Shown here: positions 38,242 to 46,050 of the stretch, piece after piece
How positions within the stretch are numbered: the stretch's first letter is position 1
Layout of the letters: every line of letters starts with the position of its first letter
Assembly: GCA_005888325.1 (NCBI GenBank)
Contig: VAWU01000025.1
Location: 10,196-58,434, forward strand
DNA from: Actinomycetota bacterium
Lineage (GTDB): Bacteria > Actinomycetota > Acidimicrobiia > Acidimicrobiales > AC-14
Direction: 5' to 3'
DNA: 48,239 nt
Made by a program: the position numbers and the translations under genes
Notes under the pieces: generated by a model
The model's input: the letters and a program-made list of their open reading frames with translations, nothing else
What the model was told of the DNA's origin: nothing
Databases searched by the model: none

Positions 38242-39804
38242 ATGGCAATGCCCCGCATGTCGACGCCGTGGTGGAAGTCGGCCGTCGTCTACCAGCTCTA
38301 CCCGCGCTCGTTCGCCGGCAGCGGCGGGCGGGTCGGCACGCTCGAGGGCATCCGCGCCCACCTCGACCATCTCGAGTGGTTGGGCGTCGACGCGGTCTGG
38401 CTCTCGCCGTTCTTCCGCTCGCCCATGGCCGACTTCGGCTACGACGTGGCCGACTACTGCGACGTCGACCCGCTGTTCGGCACGCTCGCCGACTTCGACC
38501 GGCTGCTCGCCGACGCGCACCGGCGTGGTCTCCGCGTCCTCATCGACTGGGTGCCGAACCACACCTCGGACCAGCACCCGTGGTTCGTCGAGGCCCGCGC
38601 GTCGCGCGACAGCCTCAAGCGCGACTGGTACGTGTGGCGCGACGGCTCACCCGACCAGCCGCCGAACAACTGGGCGGCCACCTTCGTCGACGGCCCCGCG
38701 TGGACCTGGGACGACGCCACCGGCCAGTGGTACCTGCACTGCTTCCTGCCCCAGCAGCCCGACCTGAACTGGGGAAATCCGGAGGTGGTCGAGGCCATGC
38801 ACGGTGTCGTGCGGTTCTGGCTCGACCGCGGTGTCGACGGCTTCCGCATCGACGTCGTGCAGTGCATGGGCAAGCGACCCGACCTGCCCGACGATCCGGC
38901 CGAGGTGGTGGGGATCCCCCATTCCGCGCTCAACGACTGCCCGGAGACCCATCCGCTCCTCCGCGACCTGCGCCGCCTGTTCGACTCGTACCCCGGTGAT
39001 CGGATGATGGTGGGTGAGGTCTACCTGCTCTCCACGGCACTGGTGGCCAAGTACTACGGAGCCGGCGACGAGCTGCACCTCGCCTTCAACTTCCCTCCCC
39101 TGCACGCGCCGTGGGACGCGGGCGCGTGGCACAAGCGGATCGAGCGTGTGGTCGCGGAGCTCGACCCGATCGACGCGTGGCCCACGTGGGTCCTCTCCAA
39201 CCACGACAACCGCCGTCATCGCACACGCTACGGCGGGTCGGAGGCACGGGCCCGCGCCGCCGCGGTGCTACTACTCACCTTGCGCGGCACGCCCTTCCTC
39301 TACCAGGGCGAGGAGCTCGGGCTGGAGGACGCCACGGTCCCGCCCGAGCGGCGCGTCGATCCCGGCGGCCGCGACGGCTGCCGGGCTCCCATCCCGTGGA
39401 CCGGCGCCACCGACCACGGTTGGGGCGTGGACGACCCGTGGCTCCCGTGGCCCCCCGAGTCGTCGTCGCGCGACGTGCAGGACCTGCGCGCCGACGACGC
39501 TTCGATCCTGCACCTCTACCGTCGTTTGTTATGCGCCCGCCACGACAGCGCGGCGTTGCGGACCGGGTCGTTCCGTCTCCTGCCCGCGTCGGTCGGCGCG
39601 CTCGCATGGGAACGCGAGGCCGACGGCGACCGCCGGCTCGTGGCGGTGAACTTCACCGACGCCGCCGTCGACATCGCGCTGAGCGGAGAGTGGGTCGTCG
39701 AGGTGGCCAGCGACGGCCGCAGCGAGGGTGACCGCGCCACGGGCCGGCTCGCGCCAAACCAGGCCGTGCTCCTCCGCGAGGCGCCGGCGCGGGGGGCGGC
39801 TTGA
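38242..39804 (+). CDS. Alpha-glucosidase, GH13 family
   Basis: 520 residues of the oligo-1,6-glucosidase/alpha-glucosidase branch of GH13. The barrel begins WWKSAVVYQLYPRSF. Catalytic residues are the nucleophile Asp204 (GFRIDVVQ), acid/base Glu259 (MVGEVYLL) and Asp322 (LSNHDNRR). VLIDWVPNHTSDQHPWF is conserved region I. The C-terminal beta domain ends near residue 515. No signal peptide, so it acts on intracellular maltose/isomaltose-type sugars or sucrose. Its stop overlaps the TTG start of the following kinase gene (TTGA). Confidence 0.93.
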   Translation: MAMPRMSTPWWKSAVVYQLYPRSFAGSGGRVGTLEGIRAHLDHLEWLGVDAVWLSPFFRSPMADFGYDVADYCDVDPLFGTLADFDRLLADAHRRGLRVLIDWVPNHTSDQHPWFVEARASRDSLKRDWYVWRDGSPDQPPNNWAATFVDGPAWTWDDATGQWYLHCFLPQQPDLNWGNPEVVEAMHGVVRFWLDRGVDGFRIDVVQCMGKRPDLPDDPAEVVGIPHSALNDCPETHPLLRDLRRLFDSYPGDRMMVGEVYLLSTALVAKYYGAGDELHLAFNFPPLHAPWDAGAWHKRIERVVAELDPIDAWPTWVLSNHDNRRHRTRYGGSEARARAAAVLLLTLRGTPFLYQGEELGLEDATVPPERRVDPGGRDGCRAPIPWTGATDHGWGVDDPWLPWPPESSSRDVQDLRADDASILHLYRRLLCARHDSAALRTGSFRLLPASVGALAWEREADGDRRLVAVNFTDAAVDIALSGEWVVEVASDGRSEGDRATGRLAPNQAVLLREAPARGAA

Positions 39805-40784
39805 ACACCGGTGAGCAGCTGGAGGCCACGCTGGCCACGGCCGTCTCACGTCACCCGCTCCACGGTGACGGGAAGTCGGGGTCGACGCTCGAGCGCGTGA
39901 CCCTCGCCGACGGCACCGGGCTCGTGCTGAAGCACGTCGACCCCCGCCTCGACTGGATCATGCAGGCCACGCACGACACGGGCCGCGTCGCCCGGCTCTG
40001 GGCTGCCGGCGTCTTCGATCGCATGCCGCCCGCCATCGACACCGCGATCGTCGGCGTGGCGCCGACGCCGGACGGATGCACGGTCGTCATGCGCGACGTC
40101 AGCGCCTCGCTGCTGCCCGACGGCGTCCTCGTCACCCGGTCCCAGAGCCGGCAGCTGCTCGGGGCCACCGCGGCCCTCCACCGCACGTTCACCCGTCCAC
40201 CCGTCGACGACCTGTGCACGCTCGCCGACCTCCTCGGGTTCCTGTCGCCCACGGCGACCGCCCCGCACCGCGCCGACCACGAGGTGCCACGGCTCGTCCT
40301 GCAGGGCTGGGAGCGGTTCGCCGACGTGGTGGCGGACGACGTGGCCGACGCGGTGCTTCACATCCTCGAGTCCACCGGACCCCTGGCCGAAGCGCTCGCG
40401 CACTTCGACGCCGCCCTCCTGCACGGCGACCTGAAGGTAGGCAACCTCGGCGTCGCCGGCGACCGCGTCGTCGTCATCGACTGGGGTCCGCAGACCTCGT
40501 GGGGACCGCCGGCGGTCGACTACGCGTGGTACGTCGCCATCAACGGAGCCGCGGTCCAGGCCTCGCTCGACGAGCTGGTGGACGACGTTCGCGCCGCAGC
40601 CGGGCGCGCCCACGACCAGGACGCGCTCCGCCTCGCGCTCCTCGGCGCCCTCGTCCAGCTGGGCTGGGAGAAGGCGCTGGGCGCGACCGCCGAAGACCGC
40701 GACGCGCGAGCGCGGGAGCGCTCGGGCCTCGAGTGGTGGACGGCCCGCGCCCGTGAAGCCCTCGACCAGTGGCAGCCACCCTGA
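39801..40784 (+). CDS. APH-fold phosphotransferase (putative sugar kinase)
   Basis: 327 residues of the aminoglycoside phosphotransferase/choline kinase-like fold. The catalytic loop is HGDLKVGN with Asp210, and Mg-binding Asp227 is in VIDWGP. The N-lobe has DGTGLVLKHVD with the likely ATP lysine. TTG 39801 is the start because it overlaps the glucosidase TGA (TTGA) and no other start fits. APH-fold maltokinases (Pep2/Mak) work with GH13 trehalose enzymes in actinobacteria, so phosphorylation of a sugar released by the glucosidase is plausible; this is inference and the kinase is shorter than typical maltokinases. Confidence 0.82.
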   Translation: MNTGEQLEATLATAVSRHPLHGDGKSGSTLERVTLADGTGLVLKHVDPRLDWIMQATHDTGRVARLWAAGVFDRMPPAIDTAIVGVAPTPDGCTVVMRDVSASLLPDGVLVTRSQSRQLLGATAALHRTFTRPPVDDLCTLADLLGFLSPTATAPHRADHEVPRLVLQGWERFADVVADDVADAVLHILESTGPLAEALAHFDAALLHGDLKVGNLGVAGDRVVVIDWGPQTSWGPPAVDYAWYVAINGAAVQASLDELVDDVRAAAGRAHDQDALRLALLGALVQLGWEKALGATAEDRDARARERSGLEWWTARAREALDQWQPP

Positions 40785-40830
40785 CCGGGCCGCCACCGTG
40801 ACCGGCCGTCACCCTGACCGGGCGTCACCC
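40776..40830 (+). repeat. Imperfect ~17-bp tandem repeat around the kinase stop codon
   Basis: CCACCCTGACCGGGCCG, CCACCGTGACCGGCCG, TCACCCTGACCGGGCG and a partial TCACCCG follow each other directly. The first copy contains the kinase stop TGA (40782-40784). The repeat runs into the 3' end of the convergent RNase D gene, and GTGAC-N5-GTCAC inside could form a short hairpin. Confidence 0.75.
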
Positions 40831-42012
40831 GTCGTCGGGAGGCAGCGGCCGGGCGTCGAGCGGATAGGGCCGGCCCGACCGCTCCTCGAGCGACAGCTTG
40901 CCGCGGCCCGCGAACGCGAGCGCGGCCTCGCCCTCGACCAACCTGCGCAGCGGCTCGCCCACGAGGTCGTGACGCCAACCCCGGCACAGCCGGGCATCGC
41001 CGTCGCCGCGCACGAACGCGGTGAGGTCGGCGCGGGTCGCGACCAGCGCGTTGTCGATGCGCAGGTCGGCCGACAGCTGTGACGCCCACGCCGAAGCGAG
41101 CGTCACCGCGGGCCGCAGGTGGCGGTCGACGTCGTCGGCCGGCGGCAGTCGCAGCGCCTCGGTGGGGAGCTCGAGGCCCTCCCGCACCACCTGGAGGATC
41201 TCCTGGCCCATGCCCCCGCGAAGATGACGGCCGTCGACCCCGCGCAGCTCCTGCAGCTCCTCGAGGGTGCTCGGCGGGTGGTGGGCGATGGTCGTGATCG
41301 CCAGGTCGGACAGCACGAACCGCAGCGGCTGATCGGTCGCCGCCGCATGACGCTCACGCCACGCCGCCACCGCCTGGGCCACGCCGCGCGACAAGCCTCG
41401 CAGGGTGCGGGAATCCTTCACCCGCCACCACGCGGTGTCGGGGTCGGGGTTGCCGCGCCGGCGCGCCCGCATCGCCTCGCACTCCTCCTCGGCCCATTTG
41501 AGGCGTCCGGACGCGGTCAGGCGCTCGACGATCACCGCGTGCATGTCGAGCAGATGGGCGACATCGGCCGCCGCGTAGACCCGTTGCGCATCCGAGAGCG
41601 GGCGCCGGGTCCAGTCGGTGAGGCGGTCGCCCTTGGGCAGGTTGGCGCCGAGCAGCTTGCCGCCGAGGGTGCCGAGGGAGGGCGACGAGTACCCGAGGAA
41701 GCCGGCCGCGAGCTGGGTGTCGAACAGCCGGCGGGGGATCGTGCCGCAGGAGCGCTCGAGCACCTCCAGGTCCTGGTCGGCGGCGTGGGCCACCGCGACC
41801 CCCGGGCCCTCGAACACGGCGGCGAGCGGCGCGATATCGACTGCGAGCGGGTCGATCAGCGACACACCGCCCGCCCACGCGACCTGCAGCAGTGCCAGGA
41901 GCGGGTAGTAGGTGCGCTCGCGGTGGAACTCGGTGTCGAACGCGTAGAGCGCCACCTCGCCGAGATGCTCCACGAGCGAGGTGAAGGCCGCCGCCTCGGC
42001 GATCCAGATCAC
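40825..42012 (-). CDS. rnd: Ribonuclease D (DEDD exonuclease + HRDC)
   Basis: 395 residues. The DEDDy 3'-5' exonuclease domain has FDTEFHRERTYYP (Asp and Glu of motif I), AHAADQDLEVL (motif II) and VYAAADVAHLLDMH (motif III with Tyr and Asp). An HRDC domain (about 205-285; LRFVLSDLAITTIAH..., LRGVDGRHLRG) follows. It trims tRNA and small RNA 3' ends. GTG 42012 is the best start, two residues before the conserved WIAEAAAFTSLVEHLG. A leaderless 21-codon ORF ends five bases upstream. Convergent with the kinase gene. Confidence 0.92.
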   Translation of the reverse strand: MIWIAEAAAFTSLVEHLGEVALYAFDTEFHRERTYYPLLALLQVAWAGGVSLIDPLAVDIAPLAAVFEGPGVAVAHAADQDLEVLERSCGTIPRRLFDTQLAAGFLGYSSPSLGTLGGKLLGANLPKGDRLTDWTRRPLSDAQRVYAAADVAHLLDMHAVIVERLTASGRLKWAEEECEAMRARRRGNPDPDTAWWRVKDSRTLRGLSRGVAQAVAAWRERHAAATDQPLRFVLSDLAITTIAHHPPSTLEELQELRGVDGRHLRGGMGQEILQVVREGLELPTEALRLPPADDVDRHLRPAVTLASAWASQLSADLRIDNALVATRADLTAFVRGDGDARLCRGWRHDLVGEPLRRLVEGEAALAFAGRGKLSLEERSGRPYPLDARPLPPDDG

Positions 42013-42017
42013 GTCCG

Positions 42018-42083
42018 TCAGCTCGGTGCGCCCCTCAGCACGGCGAAGCCCCACTCGGAGTTGCGCAGCCGTCGGACCGCCAC
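42018..42083 (-). CDS. Possible 21-codon leader ORF upstream of RNase D
   Basis: GTG 42083 lies eight bases after a TAGCGT -10 (42092-42097, minus strand) and reads VAVRRLRNSEWGFAVLRGAP plus Ser to TGA 42018-42020, five bases before the RNase D GTG. The good -10, the position and the close stop-start spacing suggest a leader peptide coupling translation to RNase D. It could also simply be 5' untranslated sequence. Confidence 0.35.
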   Translation of the reverse strand: MAVRRLRNSEWGFAVLRGAPS

Positions 42084-42119
42084 GGGCGAAGACGCTACCG
42101 GACCCCGGCCGTGGCGGCG

Positions 42120-42902
42120 TCAACCGCCGGCAAGGTCGACCACCAACGCCCGATGGTCGGAGACGGGCAGCGCCCGGGCCCACGCGGCGCGAGCCGCAGG
42201 AACACGCCCGTCCGCGAGCGCGTGGTCGATCTGCACCGAGGGGTTGGGTGCGGGGAAGGTCTTGACCCGGGCGAGCGAACGCCAACCCGTGGTCCACCGG
42301 GCAACGGGCCCGGGCAGGTTGAGGTCACCCAGGAGGATGCACGGCTGGTCCGCCGGCGTGCGGCGGCGGAGGATCCGCGTGAGACGACGAAGCTGCATCG
42401 CGTTCCAGCCGGGCGCGAACGAGAGGTGGGTGGTGGCGATCGTCATCATCCCCACCGGGGTCTGCACCTCGGCGACGAGGCCGACGCGCGGCTCGTCCCG
42501 CAACAGGAGGACGCGGCGGGACCCGGTCGCGTAGACCGGCGACCGCACGGGCGCCGCGGCCAGGCGCACGACGTACCACGTCCGCACCGGGAGCCGCGAG
42601 ACCAGACCTACGCCGTAGCCCATGTCACCGGTCTCGGCGGCATCGCCGTTCCTGGCCGGCCGCCAGATGCCGCCCGGCTCGCCGACGATGGCAGGCTCGA
42701 AGCGCCACGCCACCGCGTCGAGCGCCTCGGCGACCATCGCCGTCTGGTCCCGCCCGCCGGAACGGGCCTGGTTGCGGTCGACCTCCTGCATCCCGAGCAC
42801 GTCGGCTCCGATCGAGGCGCACGCCGCGGTCAACCGCCTCCCGTCGACGACGCCGTCGGCGAGCGAGCGCCCGTGGAGGATGTTGAAGCTCGCCAGCCGC
42901 AC
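42120..42902 (-). CDS. Endonuclease/exonuclease/phosphatase (EEP) family protein
   Basis: 260 residues of the DNase I-like EEP fold. Motifs: RLASFNILHGRSL at the start, VLGMQEVDRNQ (metal Glu), IATTHLSF (His), ILLGDLNLP (Asp, Asn) and the terminal SDHRALV (Asp-His). No signal peptide, so it is cytoplasmic; substrates of this family range from DNA to inositol phosphates. GTG 42902 has GAGG four bases upstream and comes 19 bases after the flavin reductase stop, so it is likely co-transcribed with it. Confidence 0.9.
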   Translation of the reverse strand: MRLASFNILHGRSLADGVVDGRRLTAACASIGADVLGMQEVDRNQARSGGRDQTAMVAEALDAVAWRFEPAIVGEPGGIWRPARNGDAAETGDMGYGVGLVSRLPVRTWYVVRLAAAPVRSPVYATGSRRVLLLRDEPRVGLVAEVQTPVGMMTIATTHLSFAPGWNAMQLRRLTRILRRRTPADQPCILLGDLNLPGPVARWTTGWRSLARVKTFPAPNPSVQIDHALADGRVPAARAAWARALPVSDHRALVVDLAGG

Positions 42903-42921
42903 GCCGCCTCAGTTCTCCCGC

Positions 42922-43464
42922 TCAGCCTCCGTAACTCATGCGGGTGTCCTCCATGCGAAGGACCTCAACGGCCTCGTCCTGTTGGAACGCGGCGTCGACG
43001 ACCTCACCGAGGAACAGCGTGTGGTCGCCGACGTCGACCGCCTGAGCCACGGCGCAGTCGACGTAGGCGACCGCCTGGTCGAGAATCGGCGCGCCGGTGC
43101 GGGCGGCGTGGAAGGGAAACCCGTTCAACGTGCTCGCGGTCAGGTCCACCTCGACCGGCTTGGTGAACTTGCGGACGATGGCGCGGTCCTCGCGACTCAC
43201 GACGTTGACCGAGAACGCCCCGCCCTCGGTGATGAGGCCGTGGGTGACCGCTTCCTTCTCGACCGCGACGCCGACGCGCTTGGGATCGAAGCTCACCTGG
43301 GTGACCCAGTTCGCGGTCATCAGGTTCAGCCTGTCGCCGTGCCGCGAGCCGATCACGTAGAGGCCGCTCGGCATCGTCCAGAGCACGCGCCGCCGGAGCT
43401 TGTCGTACGCCTCGGCGTCTGCGCCTTCAGGGATGGGGCCGACGATTCCCTGCTGCACGGGCAT
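42922..43464 (-). CDS. Flavin reductase-like FMN-binding protein
   Basis: 180 residues of the split-barrel flavin reductase family. Patches: MPSGLYVIGSRHGDRLNLMTANW, VTQVSFDPKRVGVAVEKEAVTHGLI (each seen in parts), FSVNVVSREDR and GDHTLFLGEVVDAAF near the C-terminus. It probably reduces FMN/FAD with NAD(P)H for a partner oxygenase, or is a related FMN-binding oxidoreductase; no partner monooxygenase is adjacent. ATG 43464 is fixed by TAGGGT six bases upstream (leaderless). Confidence 0.9.
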   Translation of the reverse strand: MPVQQGIVGPIPEGADAEAYDKLRRRVLWTMPSGLYVIGSRHGDRLNLMTANWVTQVSFDPKRVGVAVEKEAVTHGLITEGGAFSVNVVSREDRAIVRKFTKPVEVDLTASTLNGFPFHAARTGAPILDQAVAYVDCAVAQAVDVGDHTLFLGEVVDAAFQQDEAVEVLRMEDTRMSYGG

Positions 43465-43470
43465 GGCTCG

Positions 43471-43476
43471 ACCCTA
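43471..43476 (-). promoter_or_regulatory. Leaderless -10 element of the flavin reductase gene
   Basis: TAGGGT on the minus strand followed by six bases and ATG 43464. Confidence 0.6.
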
Positions 43477-43513
43477 GACGGGCGGGTCGTGCCCGCCGCG
43501 CGGGCGCCGCCGG

Positions 43514-43723
43514 CTACGGCAGCGAACGAGGTGTGCGGCGGTCCCCTTCGCGGACCTCGGTCTCCCGGAACAGCTCGGGCAGCACCGCTCCGTCGGACCG
43601 GCGACGGAGACGGAACAACCGCTCGTCGTCCCCGTCCCCGTCCTCGACATCGGCCACCTCGAAGCCCTGCACCCAGTTCCCGTCGAAACGGTTCCTCACC
43701 TGGACACCCTCGCCCTGCCTCAC
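43514..43723 (-). CDS. Small hydrophilic protein, unknown function
   Basis: 69 residues: VRNRFDGNWVQGFEVADV, an acidic EDGDGDDE turn, then LFRLRRRSDGAVLPELFRETEVR. This looks like a small beta-rich domain with a conserved-looking RRRSDGAVLP segment, which I have a faint memory of from actinobacterial hypothetical proteins but cannot name. GTG 43723 has GGTGAGG four bases upstream. It precedes the flavin reductase gene, which has its own promoter. The 177 bases upstream hold no gene but include a weak inverted repeat (43755-43770) and the 21-bp tandem repeat. Confidence 0.6.
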   Translation of the reverse strand: MRQGEGVQVRNRFDGNWVQGFEVADVEDGDGDDERLFRLRRRSDGAVLPELFRETEVREGDRRTPRSLP

Positions 43724-43830
43724 GTGACCTCACCCCTAGTCTTCCTCGCGCCCGCGATACCGCCATATCGGCGCACGCTCCTCGGCGCTGTAGGGAAACT
43801 TCGACCGCGGACTTCGAACCACGCGCGGCG

Positions 43831-43914
43831 CGGCCGTTCAGGCTCGTGTCACGGCCGTTCAGGCTCGTGTCACGGCCGTTCAGGCCCGTGTCACGGCCGT
43901 TCAGGCCAGTGTCA
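43831..43914. repeat. Four tandem 21-bp repeats including the pterin dehydratase stop codon
   Basis: Units at 43831-43851, 43852-43872 (identical), 43873-43893 (one change) and 43894-43914 (two further changes), each starting CGGCCGTTCAGG. The last unit contains the end of the 43901-44182 gene on the minus strand, including its TGA. Each unit holds the 8-bp palindrome ACGGCCGT or its start. Confidence 0.92.
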
Positions 43915-44182
43915 GAGCCTCGATCGTCCTCGCCAGGTCGAGGTCCTTGGTCGTGATCGCGTGCTCGCTGTGGGTCGCCAGCGCGACGCGCACCTTGTTC
44001 CACCGCACGTCGAGGTCGGGGTGGTGACCGGCGGCCTCGGCTTCGAAGGCCACGCGGACGACGAAGGCGATCGCGGCGCGGAAGTCCGGCAGCTCGTAGC
44101 GCTTCTCGATCTCGCCGTCGCCCAGACCCCAGCCCGGGAGCCCGGTCAAGCCGTCGCGGATCTCCTGCTCGGAGAGCTTCAT
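43901..44182 (-). CDS. 4a-hydroxytetrahydrobiopterin dehydratase (PCD/DCoH)
   Basis: 93 residues, the usual length. The active-site pattern is GHHPDLDVRWNKVRVALATHSEHAIT (in parts), preceded by the block YELPDFRAAIAFVVRVAFEAEAAG. It dehydrates pterin-4a-carbinolamine during regeneration of tetrahydropterin. No aromatic hydroxylase is in the window; in many bacteria PCD-like proteins have a broader, unclear role. ATG 44182 is preceded by CATGAT at six bases, a near match to the leaderless pattern. Its 3' end is the seed of the 21-bp tandem repeat. Confidence 0.93.
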   Translation of the reverse strand: MKLSEQEIRDGLTGLPGWGLGDGEIEKRYELPDFRAAIAFVVRVAFEAEAAGHHPDLDVRWNKVRVALATHSEHAITTKDLDLARTIEALTLA

Positions 44183-44236
44183 GTCCGCATCATGCCTCGC
44201 CGGTCGCCCGGGGACCGTCGCGCCCCGGCCCGACCA

Positions 44237-44269
44237 CTGCAATCCCGGGACCGCTGCAATTCCGGGACT
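44237..44269. repeat. 17-bp-spaced direct repeat upstream of marR
   Basis: CTGCAATCCCGGGACC (44237-44252) recurs as CTGCAATTCCGGGACT (44254-44269). It ends 21 bases before the marR -10, a fitting position for an activator or second regulator site. Confidence 0.75.
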
Positions 44270-44280
44270 ACTTCGGCGCG

Positions 44281-44297
44281 CTAATTAGTTATGCTAA
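44281..44297 (+). promoter_or_regulatory. marR promoter with AT-rich inverted repeats
   Basis: TATGCT (44290-44295) is the -10, six bases before ATG 44302 (leaderless). CTAATTAG (44281-44288) is a perfect palindrome and TTAG-N5-CTAA (44285-44297) spans the -10. This is an AT-rich island in GC-rich DNA and the likely MarR operator for autoregulation of marR and the exporter. Confidence 0.65.
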
Positions 44298-44301
44298 GCA
44301 C

Positions 44302-44760
44302 ATGTCCACCATCGCCCCGTCCACCGACGTCTCCGCCGACGACGAGCGCGTGGTGGCCGCCCGGCTCCGCCTCGTCGTCATGCGGCTGGCCCGCCGGCTG
44401 CGCCAGCACGCGAGCGCGGGCGTCACGCCGTCGCAGCTCGCCGCGCTTTCGAGCATCGAGCGCATCGGGCCGCTGACGCTCGGCGAGCTGTCGTCGGTCG
44501 AGCAGGTGCGGCCGCCGACCATGACGCGCATCGTCGCCGGTCTCGAGGCGGTGGAGCTGGTGACCCGTGAGCGCGATTCCCACGACCGCCGCGTGACGCG
44601 TGTCGCCCTCACCCCGAAAGGCCAGCGCTTCGTCGCGCGGAGCCGCACGCGCCGCGACGCCTACCTCGCGTCGCACCTCCGGTCGCTGACGCCCTCCGAG
44701 CTGGCCACGTTGGACAACGCCGCACGCATCCTCGAGCGCGTGATCGAGGGCGCCGAATGA
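44302..44760 (+). CDS. MarR-family transcriptional regulator
   Basis: 152 residues. The winged helix-turn-helix covers about residues 40-110: SQLAALSSIERIGPLTLGEL, SSVEQVRPPTMTRIVAGLEA and the wing RERDSHDRRVTRVALTPKGQ. Dimerisation helices flank it. It shares a 4-base overlap (ATGA) with the MFS exporter downstream, the usual repressor-exporter pair in which a toxic compound releases the repressor. The inverted repeats over its -10 suggest autoregulation. Confidence 0.94.
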   Translation: MSTIAPSTDVSADDERVVAARLRLVVMRLARRLRQHASAGVTPSQLAALSSIERIGPLTLGELSSVEQVRPPTMTRIVAGLEAVELVTRERDSHDRRVTRVALTPKGQRFVARSRTRRDAYLASHLRSLTPSELATLDNAARILERVIEGAE

Positions 44761-46040
44761 CCCGCTTCCGCCTCGTCACAGGTCGCACCTTCAGCTCCCT
44801 TCGCATTCGCAACTACCGCCTCTTCTTCACCGGGCAGCTCGTGTCGCTCACCGGCACGTGGATGCAGATCGTCGCCCAGGGCTGGCTGGTGCTGAAGCTG
44901 ACCGGCAGCGGTGTGGCGCTCGGCCTCACGACCGCGCTCCAGTTCCTCCCGCTGCTGCTCTTCGGCGTCTGGGGAGGCGTCATCGCCGACCGCTTCGACA
45001 AGCGCCGAACCCTGCTGTGGACCCAGACCGCCGCAGGCACGCTCGCGCTCGTGCTCTTCGCCGTCGTCGCCCTCGACCGGGTCGAGCTCTGGATGATCTA
45101 CACGATCGCGTTCGCGCTCGGCTGCGTGACGGCGATCGACAACCCCACGCGCCAGTCGTTCGTGACCGAGATGGTGGGGGGAGACGCCGTCCCCAACGCG
45201 ATCGCCCTCAACAGCGCCGCGTTCAACGCCGCCCGTCTCGTCGGGCCTGCGATCGCAGGGATCCTGATCGCCACCGTCGGCATCGCACCCGCGTTCCTCG
45301 TCAACGGCCTCTCCTACGTGGCGGTCCTGATCGGGTTGACGCGCATGACGCCGGCCGACCTGAACCGCCTGGAACCCGCCCCTCGCGGACGTGGACAGAT
45401 CCGCGCCGGGCTGCACCACGCCTGGTCGACCCCCGAGCTCCGCTCGACGATCCTGCTCGTCGCGGTCGTCGGCACGTTCGGGTTCAACTTCGTCGTCGTG
45501 CTCCCCCTGCTCGCGAAGTACACGTTCGACGGCGGTCCCGCGCTCTACGGTGCGCTCTCGTCGGTGATGGCCGTCGGCTCGCTGACCGGGGCGCTCGCGA
45601 CCGCGGGCCGCGGGCGACCGACGCGCAAGTGGCTGCTCGGCACCGCGGTCGGCTTCGGTGTCACCGCGCTGCTCGCGGCCGCCGCGCCGAACCCCGTGGT
45701 CCTGGGAGCGCTGCTGGTGCCGGTCGGGGCGTCGATGATCGCCTTCATCGCCACCGCCAACTCCACCGTGCAGCTGCACTCCGACCCCGCCCTGCGGGGT
45801 CGCGTCATGGCGCTGTTCGTGCTCGTGTTCCTGGGCAGCACACCTCTCGGCGGGCCGGTGGTGGGCTGGTTGTCGGATCCGCGTCAGTTCGGGCCACGCG
45901 CCGGCCTCGTCGTGGCCGGTGCCTCCACACTGGCGGCCGCGCTCACCGCGATCGCGTTCAGCCGGCCGTGGTCGCAGCTTCGCATCTCGGCGCGCCCGCG
46001 ACCCGAGCTGCACGTGCACACGGAGCGCGTCGCGTCGTAG
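44757..46040 (+). CDS. MFS exporter (MFS_3/EntS-like)
   Basis: 427 residues with twelve probable membrane helices. The N-terminal FSSLRIRNYRLFFTGQLVSL and GTWMQIVAQGWLVLKLTGS are the marks of the MFS_3 subfamily, which includes the enterobactin exporter EntS and macrolide-type pumps. GVIADRFDKRRTLLW is the motif A loop. The C-terminal tail is Arg-rich and cytoplasmic. Coupled to marR by ATGA. Its stop TAG is the first part of the -10 hexamer of the next gene. Confidence 0.93.
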   Translation: MTRFRLVTGRTFSSLRIRNYRLFFTGQLVSLTGTWMQIVAQGWLVLKLTGSGVALGLTTALQFLPLLLFGVWGGVIADRFDKRRTLLWTQTAAGTLALVLFAVVALDRVELWMIYTIAFALGCVTAIDNPTRQSFVTEMVGGDAVPNAIALNSAAFNAARLVGPAIAGILIATVGIAPAFLVNGLSYVAVLIGLTRMTPADLNRLEPAPRGRGQIRAGLHHAWSTPELRSTILLVAVVGTFGFNFVVVLPLLAKYTFDGGPALYGALSSVMAVGSLTGALATAGRGRPTRKWLLGTAVGFGVTALLAAAAPNPVVLGALLVPVGASMIAFIATANSTVQLHSDPALRGRVMALFVLVFLGSTPLGGPVVGWLSDPRQFGPRAGLVVAGASTLAAALTAIAFSRPWSQLRISARPRPELHVHTERVAS

Positions 46041-46043
46041 TGT
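46038..46043 (+). promoter_or_regulatory. Leaderless -10 element of the CFA-type gene
   Basis: TAGTGT followed by seven bases and ATG 46051; the TAG is also the stop codon of the MFS gene. Confidence 0.6.
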
Positions 46044-46050
46044 CCGCGCC

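Noticed and set aside
43755-43770. CGATA-N6-TATCG as an operator
   Set aside because: Arms of only five bases, with no promoter or gene start close by.
43831-43914. CRISPR array
   Set aside because: Units are contiguous 21-mers without spacers, four copies, and no cas genes are present.
43353-44003. A protein with DTGLNGR heptad repeats read from the 21-bp array
   Set aside because: It is an alternate frame of the array crossing pterin dehydratase, with no start signal or homology.
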